This document shows, piece by piece, positions 35,526 through 46,515 of a stretch of DNA of 64,000 nucleotides (the first letter of the stretch is position 1; every line of letters begins with the position of its first letter). Position numbers and translations under genes: made by a program. The notes under the pieces are model-generated. The model was given only the letters and a program-made list of their open reading frames with translations. It did no database searches and was not told the origin of the DNA. The stretch is from Armillaria gallica (taxonomy: Eukaryota > Basidiomycota > Agaricomycetes > Agaricales > Physalacriaceae), in contig JBANDB010000005.1 in the NCBI GenBank assembly GCA_037576215.1, positions 4,588,001 to 4,652,000 on the forward strand, in the 5' to 3' direction.

Positions 35526-35981
35526 TGTTATGAATATGTGAGGTAGCATAGCAGCTAATGTATATAGCTAGTATTTGTAATATAGTTGAGTTCTTTTACC
35601 AAGAAGGGATCTGAGAAGGGAAGTGGGTCAATGAGTGCTAAGTGTAGTCGAGAGGATGACTGATCAGTCCAGAAAGCACTAAGCATAACTGGTAAGGATT
35701 GGAGGCAGCAAGCACTAAGTGTAGCTGTCTTGGATTCTCAAATTCACACAAGGTAAATGATAAGTCAAAGAGTAGATAGATATTTTGTAGCTACATGAAT
35801 ACTTATATACTAAGGAAACTACAGAGAATATTCTAATAGTACAGCCTTGAGAATGTTCTAGGGGTTTCTGTTATGTTCAGGATAGGTGAAGGTAGGTACA
35901 GAATATCAAAGAAAGAAAGAGAAAGAAAGAGTCCTTGTTTAGGCATTGAAAGACTTAGTGAGGTTAGGCATATCTATAGTA
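35526..35981 (-). repeat. 5' LTR of Gypsy-2 (456 bp)
   Basis: It contains a TATA box on the minus strand (TATATAAG, 35802-35809). It aligns without gaps to the 3' LTR. Five of the differences are paired CA/TG changes. It shares landmarks (a GCAAGCACTA block and TATA context) with the Gypsy-3 LTR. Confidence 0.95.
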
Positions 35982-36135
35982 CTGGCCCTGATTCTAACCT
36001 ATCTCTTCAGGGAAATTCAATTCTAGAGAGAAATGCTAGCTGGTCCTCTGGGAGGGGCATCTCATTATTGAGTTACCTCCAGGAGTGATTTCATTGCATC
36101 TGTCATCTCTGTTTTATCATTTCAATGTGGATATG

Positions 36136-36407
36136 TGTTAGGGATGTACCAAGATAACTCACATGAGCAGAGGTCTGCAGAGTACATGGGCTTTGGCAAA
36201 GCTATTAGCAACGTCACCCTTGAGCCGAAGCTTTAAGATTGGATTGTGGAGCAGAGTCCATGGAGAGTGAAGGTTTGGATAAAGAGTAAAGATAGTCCAA
36301 TGGAGTGGAGGCCATGGACTTGGAGAGTGATAGATTAGACTTGGAGTCAGAGAGAGATTTGGCTAAACCCAGTTGATATTTGAACTGAGTATCTATAAGT
36401 AATTCTA
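36136..36407 (-). repeat. Truncated LTR, family D
   Basis: It starts TGTTAGGGATGTACC and matches 41847-42150 until it is replaced by a T run at 36408. It has the same orientation as the 41.8 kb copy. It may be the other LTR of the same family D element, now separated by nested insertions. Confidence 0.75.
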
Positions 36408-37390
36408 TTTTTTTTTTGTAGAGCATGTCACAACAGATGCAGTAAGGTGCAACTAACAATGTTAATCCAGGTCACTTGCTTGGGCAGGGGGGCATGCCCC
36501 ATCTGGTGAGAGAGAGAGATGTCATTTTTTGAGATAGCCAAACTGGAAGATCTACATGGGGAAATGCATTATGCACAGCTATTCAAGCTTGTGTGGGACT
36601 CAGTGCCTGCCTCTCAGTTGTCTCTGAGTTGGCACTATACCCACTAAAACCCTGTTCTGGTTTGTCCAGTCCTCTGATAAGCTTTTCTCATCATGTAAAG
36701 TGCCTATCCAGGTTGACAGTACTTTAGCTTTTGTAATTGCTCTGGAGCCATACCTTTTCTTATTGACCAGTAAGCAATCTATTATCAACTGTCTATTCAC
36801 AACATCTATCCAGAGGTTGTGGACTTCATCCTTGGTGTGCCATTACATTGGATCTTCATCACCTCACTGGATCCTCTGCTGACAGTGGATTTTCCAAATC
36901 ATGTGCACTGTTTCTGTTATCAGAATACAGTACAGCCATGTTTCTGGCATGTCAACAGTGCCATCTTTCTTCATGATTTGCACTGGTGTTGCACCCAGAG
37001 CAACTCCATAAGTTGGTGGGATCCACTCCTGTCCTCTCATTTCCCATAGTTTCCTGGCCAGGTTCCACAGCGTGGACTGTCCTTCAATGGAGCATTCAAT
37101 TAGGTATTCACCTCTCATTGCATACTGGGGGCCCAGTCATTCTCAGAAGGCTCCTATCTTGAATGTTCCCTGTAGTGCTTTCCAGAGGAAGCCATGCACA
37201 GGTCTCGATACATCCTTGTGTCTAATAGACTTCCATAGCTGTGATGGTGCCAGTTCAACTCTATTTATGCTTTCCATCATTGCCAGTACTTGTTCTACAA
37301 CCACTTGGGCGCATTTCCATTCAGTTATCCTGCACCTTTTTTGTATGTGCTACTGCCATGACAGTCTTGGATAGATTGTGTCGTGGAGTA
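36408..37390 (-). pseudogene. 5'-truncated LINE: C-terminal part of ORF2
   Basis: The plus-strand T run at 36408-36418 would be the poly(A) tail of a minus-strand LINE inserted in the LTR. Upstream on the minus strand, readings at 36800-36600, 37118-36864 and up to about 37.39 kb give the ORF2 C-terminal region downstream of RNase H (blocks like VHGFLWKALQG and HMIWKIHCQQRI). These are typical of Tad1-like LINEs in mushrooms and comparable in position to the region at 58.8-59.4 kb. Several stops are present. Only the 3' kilobase was inserted, the common outcome of incomplete target-primed reverse transcription. Confidence 0.65.
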
Positions 37391-37470
37391 GCAGGTGGCG
37401 CATAAGATAGAAACTTGGAATGAATATTCTGATCATTGCCATGGACTACTGTCTTAGCTTTCTCAAATTG

Positions 37471-39337
37471 TCATGGAGAATAAGACTCTATGATAGCTGT
37501 GGCAATTTTGTTATCTTGCTTAGTCTGAGGGGGTACGAAATTATCTTCATCGTTGTCCAAATATTCAACTAAGTCAGGCATGCCATCATAATCTGGGGTA
37601 AGATCTTGATCGAAGTGATTGCGAATCTTGGGTATGGCAACTTCTTCCTCATCATCAAGCACTGCTTTTTCAGCGGCCTTCCGACTAGTACGAGTTTGTC
37701 AACCCCCTGCCTTAGTAGGTTCCTGCGGAACAGCGGTCTCCACTTTTGCTGCAGGAGCTGCCTTCTTGGGTGGTCCATGTTTAAGGCATGGAACTTCGAC
37801 TATGACTTGGCAAATCATAGGTCCCATAGTATCTGTGGTATTTGGACTAGAAGAGTCTTCTTCGGCAATATGCATGAACTGTTTGATGCCCTGGATCTCT
37901 TTTCCAATAGCTTCGGATTTGACAATGAGCACCTTGAGGTGTTGATGTGCATCAATTCCTGAAACAGGCATGTTGAGTGACTGAGCGTCTGCATTAACTG
38001 GCGAAGGACATTGCTGGCTAAGATGTGGGACTGGCTCGACAATGGCATTCATCAGCTGATTGACAATGCTGATCTGGCCTGGATTCTGATGGTGCCATTC
38101 TTTGATGCAATCTTTAAGCCAAGTGCCTTGGAGACCTCTAGGGACCCAAGTGCCAGTAGACAGGATGATCTTCCCATCTATATTGCACCTGCACTTCCCA
38201 TCTTTAATCATCTCTTTGACTTTGAGACATTCTTGAATAAAATGACCAATTTTGCTGCAGAAACTGCAATTTTGGCCAGTTGCTGTATTAGCATAACTGC
38301 TCTGCTGCGGTGGACTGGATGAAAACAATTGTTGCTGAGCTTTCTGGAATCGATCATTCAAGTTTAGCTGCAATGACGTCTCGCCAAGTTTAATGAGCTG
38401 ATTAATATGCTCCATCTTTACTTGGGGTTCCACAGGTTCCTCTTTGATGTGAATGATTGGCTGAGGTTGTGAAACTGGACCGGGATATGGCATCTCTGAG
38501 GGTCTGGCTGGACCAGTGTCATGAAAACTCTGAGTAGGCATGCTGCTAAGAGTGCTTTCTCCTTTATTCATGCCTTGTAGAACAAACTGAGTGGCTGCAT
38601 AAATATTGCTGAGGTCGTAAGGGTCTGTTGGATGATGGTCTGGTAATTTGATCTGGAGTTGATGGGCAATGGTGTCCCAAACATGGTTAGGAAAGCCTTT
38701 GCTGAACATATTGCTGGTCTCATGGTTTGACAAACGATTATTCATGACCAAGTGTTTTACTTTGGGGTAGAATTCTCAATAAAACGCTCCTAGGTCTGCG
38801 AGATTATCAACTTCTTGCATGTATTTTCCAATAATGCACTCGAGGTCGTGTCTCTCATATTTATGAGTGGTGCTAGCGTCAGGATACTGAGCAACTATGG
38901 CATCCTTGAATAGGAAAATAAGAGGTGGAAGCCTCTGCCAGTGGATCAAAAGTGAGACTTTGTTCAAAGGACTTGTCCTTGATATCAAAGTTTATGGTGG
39001 TGGCAGAATCTGGTACTAATTTGTCACTAGATTTGATGGATTCTTCTTGTCGGTAATCGGTGAACGAGGTGGATTCTACATGGTAGCCTCTGAAAGCATG
39101 TCCGGAATAAGGCGTGCTAGGAGCTGTTCCATAGTTTGAACCAAAGAGTTCTGCAGTAACTTCAGTTTCTTCGTCGTCTTCTGGTCCAGAAAACAACAAG
39201 TTCTCTCTTTCAGAGATGTCTAATTCTTCGGGAAAAGGGGATGTGGGAGATTCAATGAAAGACCTGGGAATGGGACTACAAGAGGAATCTGGTAACGGGG
39301 TTTCAGTAGTGAGCGTCGAAGATGATGCTTCAGACAA
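37471..39337 (-). pseudogene. gag of a Gypsy element (family E), frameshifted
   Basis: The start at 39337 gives an acidic Ser/Thr/Glu-rich N-terminus. The frame changes near 38.93 kb and a long open stretch then runs to 37699. After one stop, a further acidic segment extends to 37471. A CCHC knuckle (C-x2-C-x4-H-x4-C) lies near 38.25 kb, followed by the Cys-containing and Trp-rich region usual in this gag group. A coiled or Gln-rich stretch precedes it. No protease or RT follows, because a truncated LINE replaces pol. A primer-site-like TGGAGCCCACTGCAAGG lies on the coding strand just downstream of the adjacent LTR. Confidence 0.75.
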
Positions 39338-39579
39338 TGCTAAATGGGCTGTAGATTCTTGTAACTGAAGACGTGCAGAGGTATTTCAAAGGCCTCTGCC
39401 CTGGACTGGGACATAAGGTGTTTTACGTTTGAATTTTCATGAAATGGTGAAGAATTCAGGTTCACAGCAAGTATGAGCTCACTATGAAGGGCAAATTTAA
39501 AGGTGATAGGCATATATAAATGTGATCAAAGAATTGATCTGGGATGTGAACTGATCCCCCTTGCAGTGGGCTCCAGAAA

Positions 39580-40850
39580 TGATGGGCCTAAGACTTCCAT
39601 GGCAATGGCAACACCAACTCAGAATGAGATTGGGTAATTAATGCAGTGGCACAGCAATCAAGGTGATTGTGTGTGTGAGTGGTTCGGGGCACCTCTGTGC
39701 AGTAGAACAATTCCTCTATATGCAAGAATACACTGTGACTTTAAGTCTGCGAAGTAGTACTGCTTGGTAGTCGAGTACTAGATGCTAAGGCTATAAGCCG
39801 GTAGGGTTCTCTCAAAGTGAGAGGGAACGAAAATGGGTATGATGTGAATACCACAAATCCGTATGAGAAAACATGCGGTGAGACTAGAAAATGTTGCTGG
39901 ACGGTAATCTGAGCAGGGAGAATGATAGAAGGTAGACTAAACAGTCGGCAATAATCTATGGGTGAGCAAGGTGATGAGAAAACGGCATGGGGACTGTGAG
40001 TGGCAAAATAAACATAGAACGAGGTGCTGAGGGTGGACTGGCAAGAGAAAACATGGAACTACAAAAACTAGCAGTGATACTGGTCCTATACAATGCGAGG
40101 GTGCTAAGTCAATGTCAAAACTGGTCTGGTACTGAAATGATCCTATCCTATGTCAAAACTAACCTTCAAGTCCACTCGAGGGACTGATACTATACAAGAA
40201 CTTGCTGAACTGATCTTAAGTCTGCTCTGAGACTACCCAAGTGGGCGACAATAATGATGGCGAAAGGGAAACTGTAAAAACTCCAATGGTGTGAAAGTGA
40301 AATGATGACGGCCTATAAAAGATAATGGGGACAAGGTATAGCATGGCAATCATGTATTGGCACAGTATGAGTGTGCACCAATAGTGTTAAGAGCAAAGAG
40401 CATGTAGTGAAGGACTCTTCACAGTTAAAAACCATGGAATAACTCTGGTGAGCTCAAGAGTTGACATGCAATTGAGAATATGCTGGGGTAAATGGTATAT
40501 TGCTGTAGAACAGTGAATAGATGTGGTTTACTGGTGATAGACTAGAGTGTGATAGTAATTGACATAGCCTGGGTCAACTAGAGATGAACTGTCCCATAAC
40601 TATGTTTTCTAGCTAGTTTTTATACTACAAGTACAAATTTATAAATAGAGTAAATATGTGAGACTTAGTAAGGCTGTAAGGCCTTGGCTTTGTAAAAATT
40701 GGAGGAAACATATGGTACTTCGTCTTCTAAAGTAACAGCAACTCATCGATGTTGCCGTGTATGGATGCAAACTGTATGGTTTTTGCTGAGCGATGCATGG
40801 ATTGTTAGGTGCTGTTTAGCTGCAGATTACTGAGCAATAGTCGTCATGCT
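39580..40850 (-). repeat. LTR-like repeat, family E (about 1.25 kb)
   Basis: The segment upstream of the family E gag is homologous, in opposite orientation, to 47827-48956. On the plus strand it starts TGATGGGCCTAAGAC, so on the coding strand it ends in CA, three bases before the putative primer site. The far edge is less certain. The two copies are strongly diverged but share long recognisable blocks. Confidence 0.6.
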
Positions 40851-41194
40851 GAGGAGTATGCATGGGATAACATTTTCTTGAAGCCTTGGTGAAGTAACAG
40901 CCTTAGTAAACATGGTCTGTAGTTGCCATAGCTGGGAGGGTACTTGCGTTAATCATGTCATTTTCATTAAGTGATCAATGAGCGCATCAACTAGGTGCTT
41001 CTGAGTGATGCATTAATTCCATATTGGGATGATTGTTGATTGAAGGTGCCTTGCCATGATGAAGTACAGCAATTATGATACGTGGCAAGATGGGATGGAT
41101 AACAAAGCACGTGAGTGGTTGCCATAGGATAAAAGGGGCATCAATGTACTTGCAATTATTGGTTTGCTGAAAGGCCATTGAAGGGACAGTAGCA
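40851..41194. other. Junction between family E LTR and family D gag
   Basis: No motif is recognised. The stretch may be the outer end of LTR-E or residual family D sequence. A minus-strand reading of 80 codons is not convincing. Confidence 0.25.
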
Positions 41195-41804
41195 TTAATT
41201 AGCAGGGAAAATCTGCAAATTCTGAGCATACAGAGCCTGGAGGCTCATCATTGTTGGGAGGGTTGTTGCCGGGTCCACCTGGACCTCCAGGACCATTGGG
41301 GCCTCCAGGACCACCTGGACCTCCTGGTCTGTTAGGGCCGCTGGGACCTCCAGGTTCATTTGGACTGCCTGGTTGAGAGTCATCACCTTCATCACCATGG
41401 TTGTGTTGGTTTGTAGTGTGAGTGGGGGTATCAGTTTCGCTCCTGGAATCATTGGATTCTGCAGTGACAGGTTGCCTCCTGTTGGATGTGGGTTGGGGTG
41501 CTGGGGTGCATGGATCTGGGTCCTCTCAGTATCCATTGAATATGCCAGTTCTCTGGTGATGTGGAAAGTCATCTGGTGGAGTATCGAAAGGGTTGGGGGT
41601 CCAGAAATGTCCAGATTGTCAGGCAGTAAAGCTGGAATGACTGTAGGTTTCCCTATGGGATGGTTGTTCTCTGATGGAGGCTGATCCAAAAAGTTCCAGG
41701 TTTTCCTTAGATGCAGATGCTGGTATGTCATCCATGGAAAATATTGGTGTTTTCCATTTCAGGCTCTCACCTGTTTCTGGAGGATAAGTGTGTGTGATTG
41801 TCAT
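41195..41804 (-). pseudogene. 5' part of gag, family D chromovirus, truncated
   Basis: Starting at 41804 the minus strand reads 61 codons, then stops. Related frames continue the protein as a Pro/Gly-rich tract. Near 41.27-41.38 kb the coding frame gives a collagen-like run of Gly-Gly-Pro and Gly-Pro-Asn repeats, a hallmark of Tf1/sushi-type gag N-termini in mushroom genomes. The capsid and zinc-knuckle parts are missing, cut off near 41.19 kb. The start lies 42 bases from the LTR-D end. Confidence 0.65.
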
Positions 41805-41846
41805 GATTAAAAAAAATTCAACTCAAGAGATTGAGTTTGAATATAC

Positions 41847-42362
41847 TGTTAGGGATGTGTCAAATAGACAAAGATAACTCACATGAGCAGAGGTCCACAG
41901 AGTGCGTGGGCTTTGGTGAAGTTATTAGCAATGTCACCCTTGAGCTGAAGCCCTAAGATTGGATTGCAGAGTGGAGTCCATGAAGAGTGAAGGTTTGGAT
42001 AGAGTGAAGATAGTCCAATGGAGCAGAGACTGCAGACTTGGAGAGTGATAGATTAGACTTGGAGTCAGAGAGAGATTTGGCTAAACCAAGTTGATATTTA
42101 AACTGAGTATCTACAAGTAGTTCTACAGTATATATATGAGTAGGTAGTCTGAGTCCGAGTCTGATGGAGGTCTGTTCACTACTGGATTTGGATTCTAGAT
42201 TTAATATATAAAATAGTAAAATGAATTGGAAATGAAATATCAAATGGAGCAGAGTGAATGATCAGTGGCCAGAGGTGGCGGAGGTTGGATGGTGTGATTT
42301 GTTGAGGTAAAGTCTGTGCTTGAAGTCAGTGTGAAGTGGAGGTCTGTGGCATGCAGATAACA
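41847..42362 (-). repeat. 5' LTR, family D (516 bp)
   Basis: On the coding (minus) strand it starts TGTTATCTGCATGCC and ends CACATCCCTAACA, followed by GTATATTCAAACTC and then gag. A TATA-like CATATATATAC lies near 42.13 kb. About 30 bases downstream comes AGTTTAAATAT, nearly complementary to the sequence just after the LTR, so this family may also self-prime. Flanking pentamers do not match. Confidence 0.75.
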
Positions 42363-43990
42363 CCATCAAAATATGTGAAGATTGGGTTTTTGGCTAAAAC
42401 AGACAGATATCTGTGGTGTAGATGCCATAGATGCAGATATCACCTATCAGGTACACTGATATCTGTAAGATAGATCTGGATTCATCTGTGCTATGCTTTA
42501 GTTGTATTTATAATATTTATAAAGAATTTATATTTATATTTGGCAATACAGCAGTATCCAGGGTATTAAGGCACAGATGCATTTGAAATAGAGCATACCA
42601 GTCTTGTATTTGGTATATAAGGGAATAGAATTATCTCACATCCTTCATGTATGGAGAGCAAGGCTCGCCACATTTAGAAATGCCATCATGTACTGACTTC
42701 TCATTCATAGATGAGTCAAGAATTAGGTTGAAGTCCAGTTAGGAGGCTCGATCAGGTACTATTGATATGCTGGCTATGCATTCACACCTAGATTTTGCAA
42801 TTTTATGACAATACTATGGCATATCTATCCTATGTTAGTGATACTTTGAGGACTATAGCTGAGGCTTCGAGCTGATAGTATGCAGCTAGTAAAGCCAAGA
42901 CTTAGATGCAATACCACTAGTGGGTTAAATCTACCAGCCAGCCATACTAGTGACTTGAAAGCTAGCAGGGCTAAAAATATACATGGCCACTAGCAGATGA
43001 GTAACACGACTAGCACACCAAACAAGAGGCAGAGGACACAAATCTCATGAAGTTTAGTCACTAGCAGACTGAGCTGAGCACAGACATCTAGGTCAGATTA
43101 ACTAGTCATGTGGCAATCTTAAAGCAGGACTTATAAATGAATTAGCAATGGATAAACCCTGTGGCAGATCCAACTAGTGCAATACAGATCTATTGCAATC
43201 AACACTAGTATAGCCAGGCTGTGCTTTCAATCACAATTAACAGCTGCTACAGGCATGCTCATTTGGCTAGTCATTTATCCTTGACACTAGTGGAGCTCTT
43301 AAGCTCACTAGTCAGCAAGCGATCATTTCTAGACCAACTATTGCATGATTATTCACCATTATTTATGACTAGCCAAGAAATTCTTATCAATAGTACCCCT
43401 CTAGTCAGTTATTTATATCTTGATTGTACCTTGTTTGTCAGTATATAAGTAGTAGAATAGGCATATATGCAGCTCAGACAAGCCATCCCTGCAATTGTGA
43501 CCTACTAGTCAGTATCTAGTGCCCCAATTAAAGGCTTCTGTGCTTAACCTCAACAAAGTGGCAACTAGTTGCTAAGTTACCCATAGCATTGAGTGAATTG
43601 AAGTGTCTTAGAGCAATCTTTCATGTCCTGCAAAGGCCAAGAGTGCTTCAAAGCTAGTTCAAGCAAGTTCTCAAAGTTTAAAGTATTATTTTTAGGCCAA
43701 GAGTGTGACTAGTCAAGTGTTTATCACTTGTAGAAAGCAGTATAAGACCAAAAGAGCCACTAGTTTAAAGCAGTCCCAGTCAGAGCAAGCGCAGTAGCTC
43801 AAGTCAAGTCACTATTCACCCAATTGTGTCTTACCAACCCCACTAGTGTGAGTAGTATGCTTGTATAGCTCACTATTAACAAATAAAACATCTTTGAAAC
43901 AACATTTCTTGATTATTGAAGTCTGCAGAGTGCTTCCATCATACTTAAAACACCTGAATTCAATACATTAGTGATAAGTATAGAGTTAGT
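42363..43990. other. CTAG-rich block with TATA box and AATAAA
   Basis: No gene is recognised. From about 42.85 to 43.87 kb the tetranucleotide CTAG, mostly as ACTAG, occurs roughly 24 times, against about four expected. A TATA box (TATATAAG) lies at about 43,443 and an AATAAA near 43,884. The arrangement could be a long LTR or the subterminal region of a DNA transposon. No termini were found. Confidence 0.4.
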
Positions 43991-44039
43991 GATAGATTTA
44001 GTGTTGTTTGTGTTCATTGCCAGCCACTAGTCTGTTTAC

Positions 44040-45600
44040 CACTCACTGTTATTGAGCACATCACCATGAGTGAATGTGTGGATGAATGCCTGGAGTCAAC
44101 TATTATAGTAGATTTGAAATGGTTTCCATGGCTATATGCACCTAAACTTGGTTCAGGTGATATGCAAGTAGAGAAAGTGTGAAGCTGTATGCAATGAAGT
44201 GGATTTGGGAGGGCTGGATTCTGAGAATAGTTTTCAAGATGGGAATGATATTGATGATGGGCCACTTCATTTCACCATATAATTGATTCTGTCTTTGTTC
44301 CATTTACATTCGAGATTGTGTCCAACTTTGGGCATTGCCTTGAGGCCTTGATATCATCTATTTCATTTCCTGATGTGTGTATGCATCACTTAAAACCCAA
44401 GACTTCTGTATCATCCTCTGGTGGTGACACAGTCAGTGCTAAACTTATTGAACATGCCAGAAACCTGGTATCTGCATGCTCAGAAAGAATATCAGAATAT
44501 ACTGCAATAGATGTGATAGAATGGTGATTGGATACATCATCTAAGCTATGCATGAGCCAAATGCACTGAATTAATTGATTGTACTCATTTTTCTCTGTCC
44601 AATTGAGCTTTAGTGATAGTGTATTGAATGCAACACACTGTGGATGGTACATGGATAGTTGTTTTGACTCTTGTTTAACCACTGTGACTTCTGTAAGAAT
44701 GTCAAAATGAGGTGAGTGCCAAATCCCTTGGAGATGCTGTTGTCAATCACTGAACCTGATTGCAAGGTTCCATAACACCATGTGAATTGTTGGACATTGT
44801 GAATTCCAGGATTCACAAAATGCTCTATGGCCCAGGAAATCTCCAAGCACATTGCCAGCAGGAATGAAATTGAAGCTGAGGTAATGGAAGGAAGTCATGA
44901 CAAATTTGCATCTGGACTCAGAGGTGATGCTGAAGTCTTTGAAGGCAGTGTTTGGAATCAACTGTGTGTTTATTATGATACCAAGTTGACATGGACCACA
45001 CAGACACTTTCAAGTGCTGCATGGCCATTGCTTCATTCTCTGGCTTCCCCTACAAATGCCATGAAACCATTTGCTGGGAATATAAACAGGACTGGTTGCA
45101 TTCCAGCTCCCTACTATTGTTAGAGAAATGCAGATTTCCAGAGTAAGCTGACAAAAGAATTCCAACCAAGGTGAGCACTGTATTCTTTAAGGACACTGCT
45201 GTCAATCCCTGGGCCTAGCTATAATATTCCATAAAGTACTATAAATTGCTAGAAATCTGGAAATCTGGGATGCATGCAAAGCTTGATGGACATCTGCAAG
45301 AGTAGATACAGGAAGGTGCTGGAAGAAGGTCATAATGACTTCACATCTGGTAGTGCCAAGCTCTTCAAAGGTGGCATTTAGAATCCTCTGTGTGTTGATT
45401 CTGACAGTGAGTCAACACAGATTATGCACTATCCTAGCATACCAAACAGTTTGTTGTTATTGTTTCATTCCCTGGATTCCTCTATGAACATGGTAAAATC
45501 TTTTGTGAGGAATATGAACAGGACAGACAGTATTCTAGTATCCTACCCATGTTAGATCATTGTGGATGTTTGCAATGCAAAGGACAAAGAGTTAGGAGAC
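44040..45600. repeat. Two diverged tandem copies of an unknown coding-like module
   Basis: The stretch 44827-45123 (plus strand, open for 98 codons) and 45265-45560 are homologous. Both contain a DKFASG/NDFTSG-like start, a WNQLCVYYD/NPLCVDSD block, a LLHSL/LFHSL block and an NINRT/NMNRT block. The intron-like upstream sequence (GGTGAG...CTGTTGTCAATC) is also repeated. The second copy has stops. A plus-strand ORF at 44318-44527 lies upstream and may belong to the same gene. Sequence near 44.2 kb also recurs near 45.8 kb. I do not recognise the protein. Confidence 0.45.
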
Positions 45601-45699
45601 AAGGAGATAGGGTAAGTTCTCTCTCTAATGCCAACAAGTTTCTTGGCTGATGTTTTCTCTGGGAAATAAGATGTTATGAATGCAGGGTGTGCCTGAATA

Positions 45700-46296
45700 T
45701 CATTTAGGAGATGTGCAGATAGAGGGTGGCTTCATTATACAATGATAGCAAAGGGAATCAGCTTTCATAGTTGCCAGTGAGTTGTTTCTAAAATAGGAAT
45801 GATATTGATGATGTTGATCACCATGGCCTTCCTTTTGCTGTGTTATTAATACCATTGGTTCATTCACCCCTGAGACTCTGCCCAGCCATGGGTCCTTCCC
45901 CTGTACATCAGAGTATCCTGTCTTATTGTCCTGAACAATATTGATTTCAATCACGCCATATATGTTGAGACCCAGATCCCAAATTTGATCATCAAGTTTC
46001 CTTATAGACCTGGTGTGCTGATTTCTTTCTTCCTTTGACAGCTTGAAGTCACTATCAGAAGGAACTGTTGGTGTGACTCTCAGACTCATCAACAGCATGA
46101 TAGATTTCCTCTGAAATCCATTAGAAAGGCTTGTAGTTGACTGGGGCTTTATAAGTAGGTGAGTTTGATTTTCACCTTGTAGACTCATCAAATGACTGTT
46201 ATATTCATGAAGCTTTAGCTTAGCATGTATCTGCAATAGGGAATCAAGTACCGGTATACACTCAATATTTTTATAAAGATTAGTGTTTTCCATCAT
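45700..46296 (-). CDS. Hypothetical ORF, 198 codons
   Basis: An uninterrupted minus-strand reading starts at 46296. It has a charged KLSKEERNQ segment and a C-terminal His/Tyr/Asn cluster. It lies in the decayed interior of Gypsy-3 and shares a diverged segment with 44.2 kb. No domain is recognised; it may be a chance reading. Confidence 0.25.
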   Translation of the reverse strand: MMENTNLYKNIECIPVLDSLLQIHAKLKLHEYNSHLMSLQGENQTHLLIKPQSTTSLSNGFQRKSIMLLMSLRVTPTVPSDSDFKLSKEERNQHTRSIRKLDDQIWDLGLNIYGVIEINIVQDNKTGYSDVQGKDPWLGRVSGVNEPMVLITQQKEGHGDQHHQYHSYFRNNSLATMKADSLCYHCIMKPPSICTSPK

Positions 46297-46515
46297 TGGT
46301 GTACTAGCAAATTTGTGACTCTACTCTAAATGGGATATGGGATTCATTCCTATCATAGCCATGGTAGTATGCTTGTAAGAACTCATAGTACTTCTCACAG
46401 CTGTTTGGAGGTGCACGAATAATAGAGTCAGAGCTGACTTTCCCGAAGTGAAGCATTGACTGACTTCACTTTGAAGACAAGTGAATAAGAATGACTGCTG
46501 CATGCATTCCCTCCT

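Larger units (their letters stand above)
26655..35981 (-). mobile_element. Gypsy-2: full-length chromovirus with an extra 3' ORF
   Basis: This 9,327-bp element has two 456-bp LTRs with TGTTATG/CATAACA ends and a perfect 5-bp target duplication, CTGGC, at 26650-26654 and 35982-35986. The coding strand is minus: 5' LTR on the right, tRNA-type primer site, gag with CCHC knuckle, protease, RT, RNase H, integrase and a chromodomain-like end. A separate uninterrupted ORF follows before the 3' LTR. The gag and pol readings contain many TGA/TAG codons. The LTRs differ at about 21 of 456 positions, all transitions, so the age is like that of Gypsy-1. Pol sequence style matches a gypsy group common in Agaricomycetes. 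Confidence 0.95.

Noticed and set aside
41270..41390. Collagen-like Gly-Pro repeats as a host structural gene
   Set aside because: The tract lies in the N-terminal part of a gag next to an LTR, and such Gly/Pro tracts are usual in this gag type.
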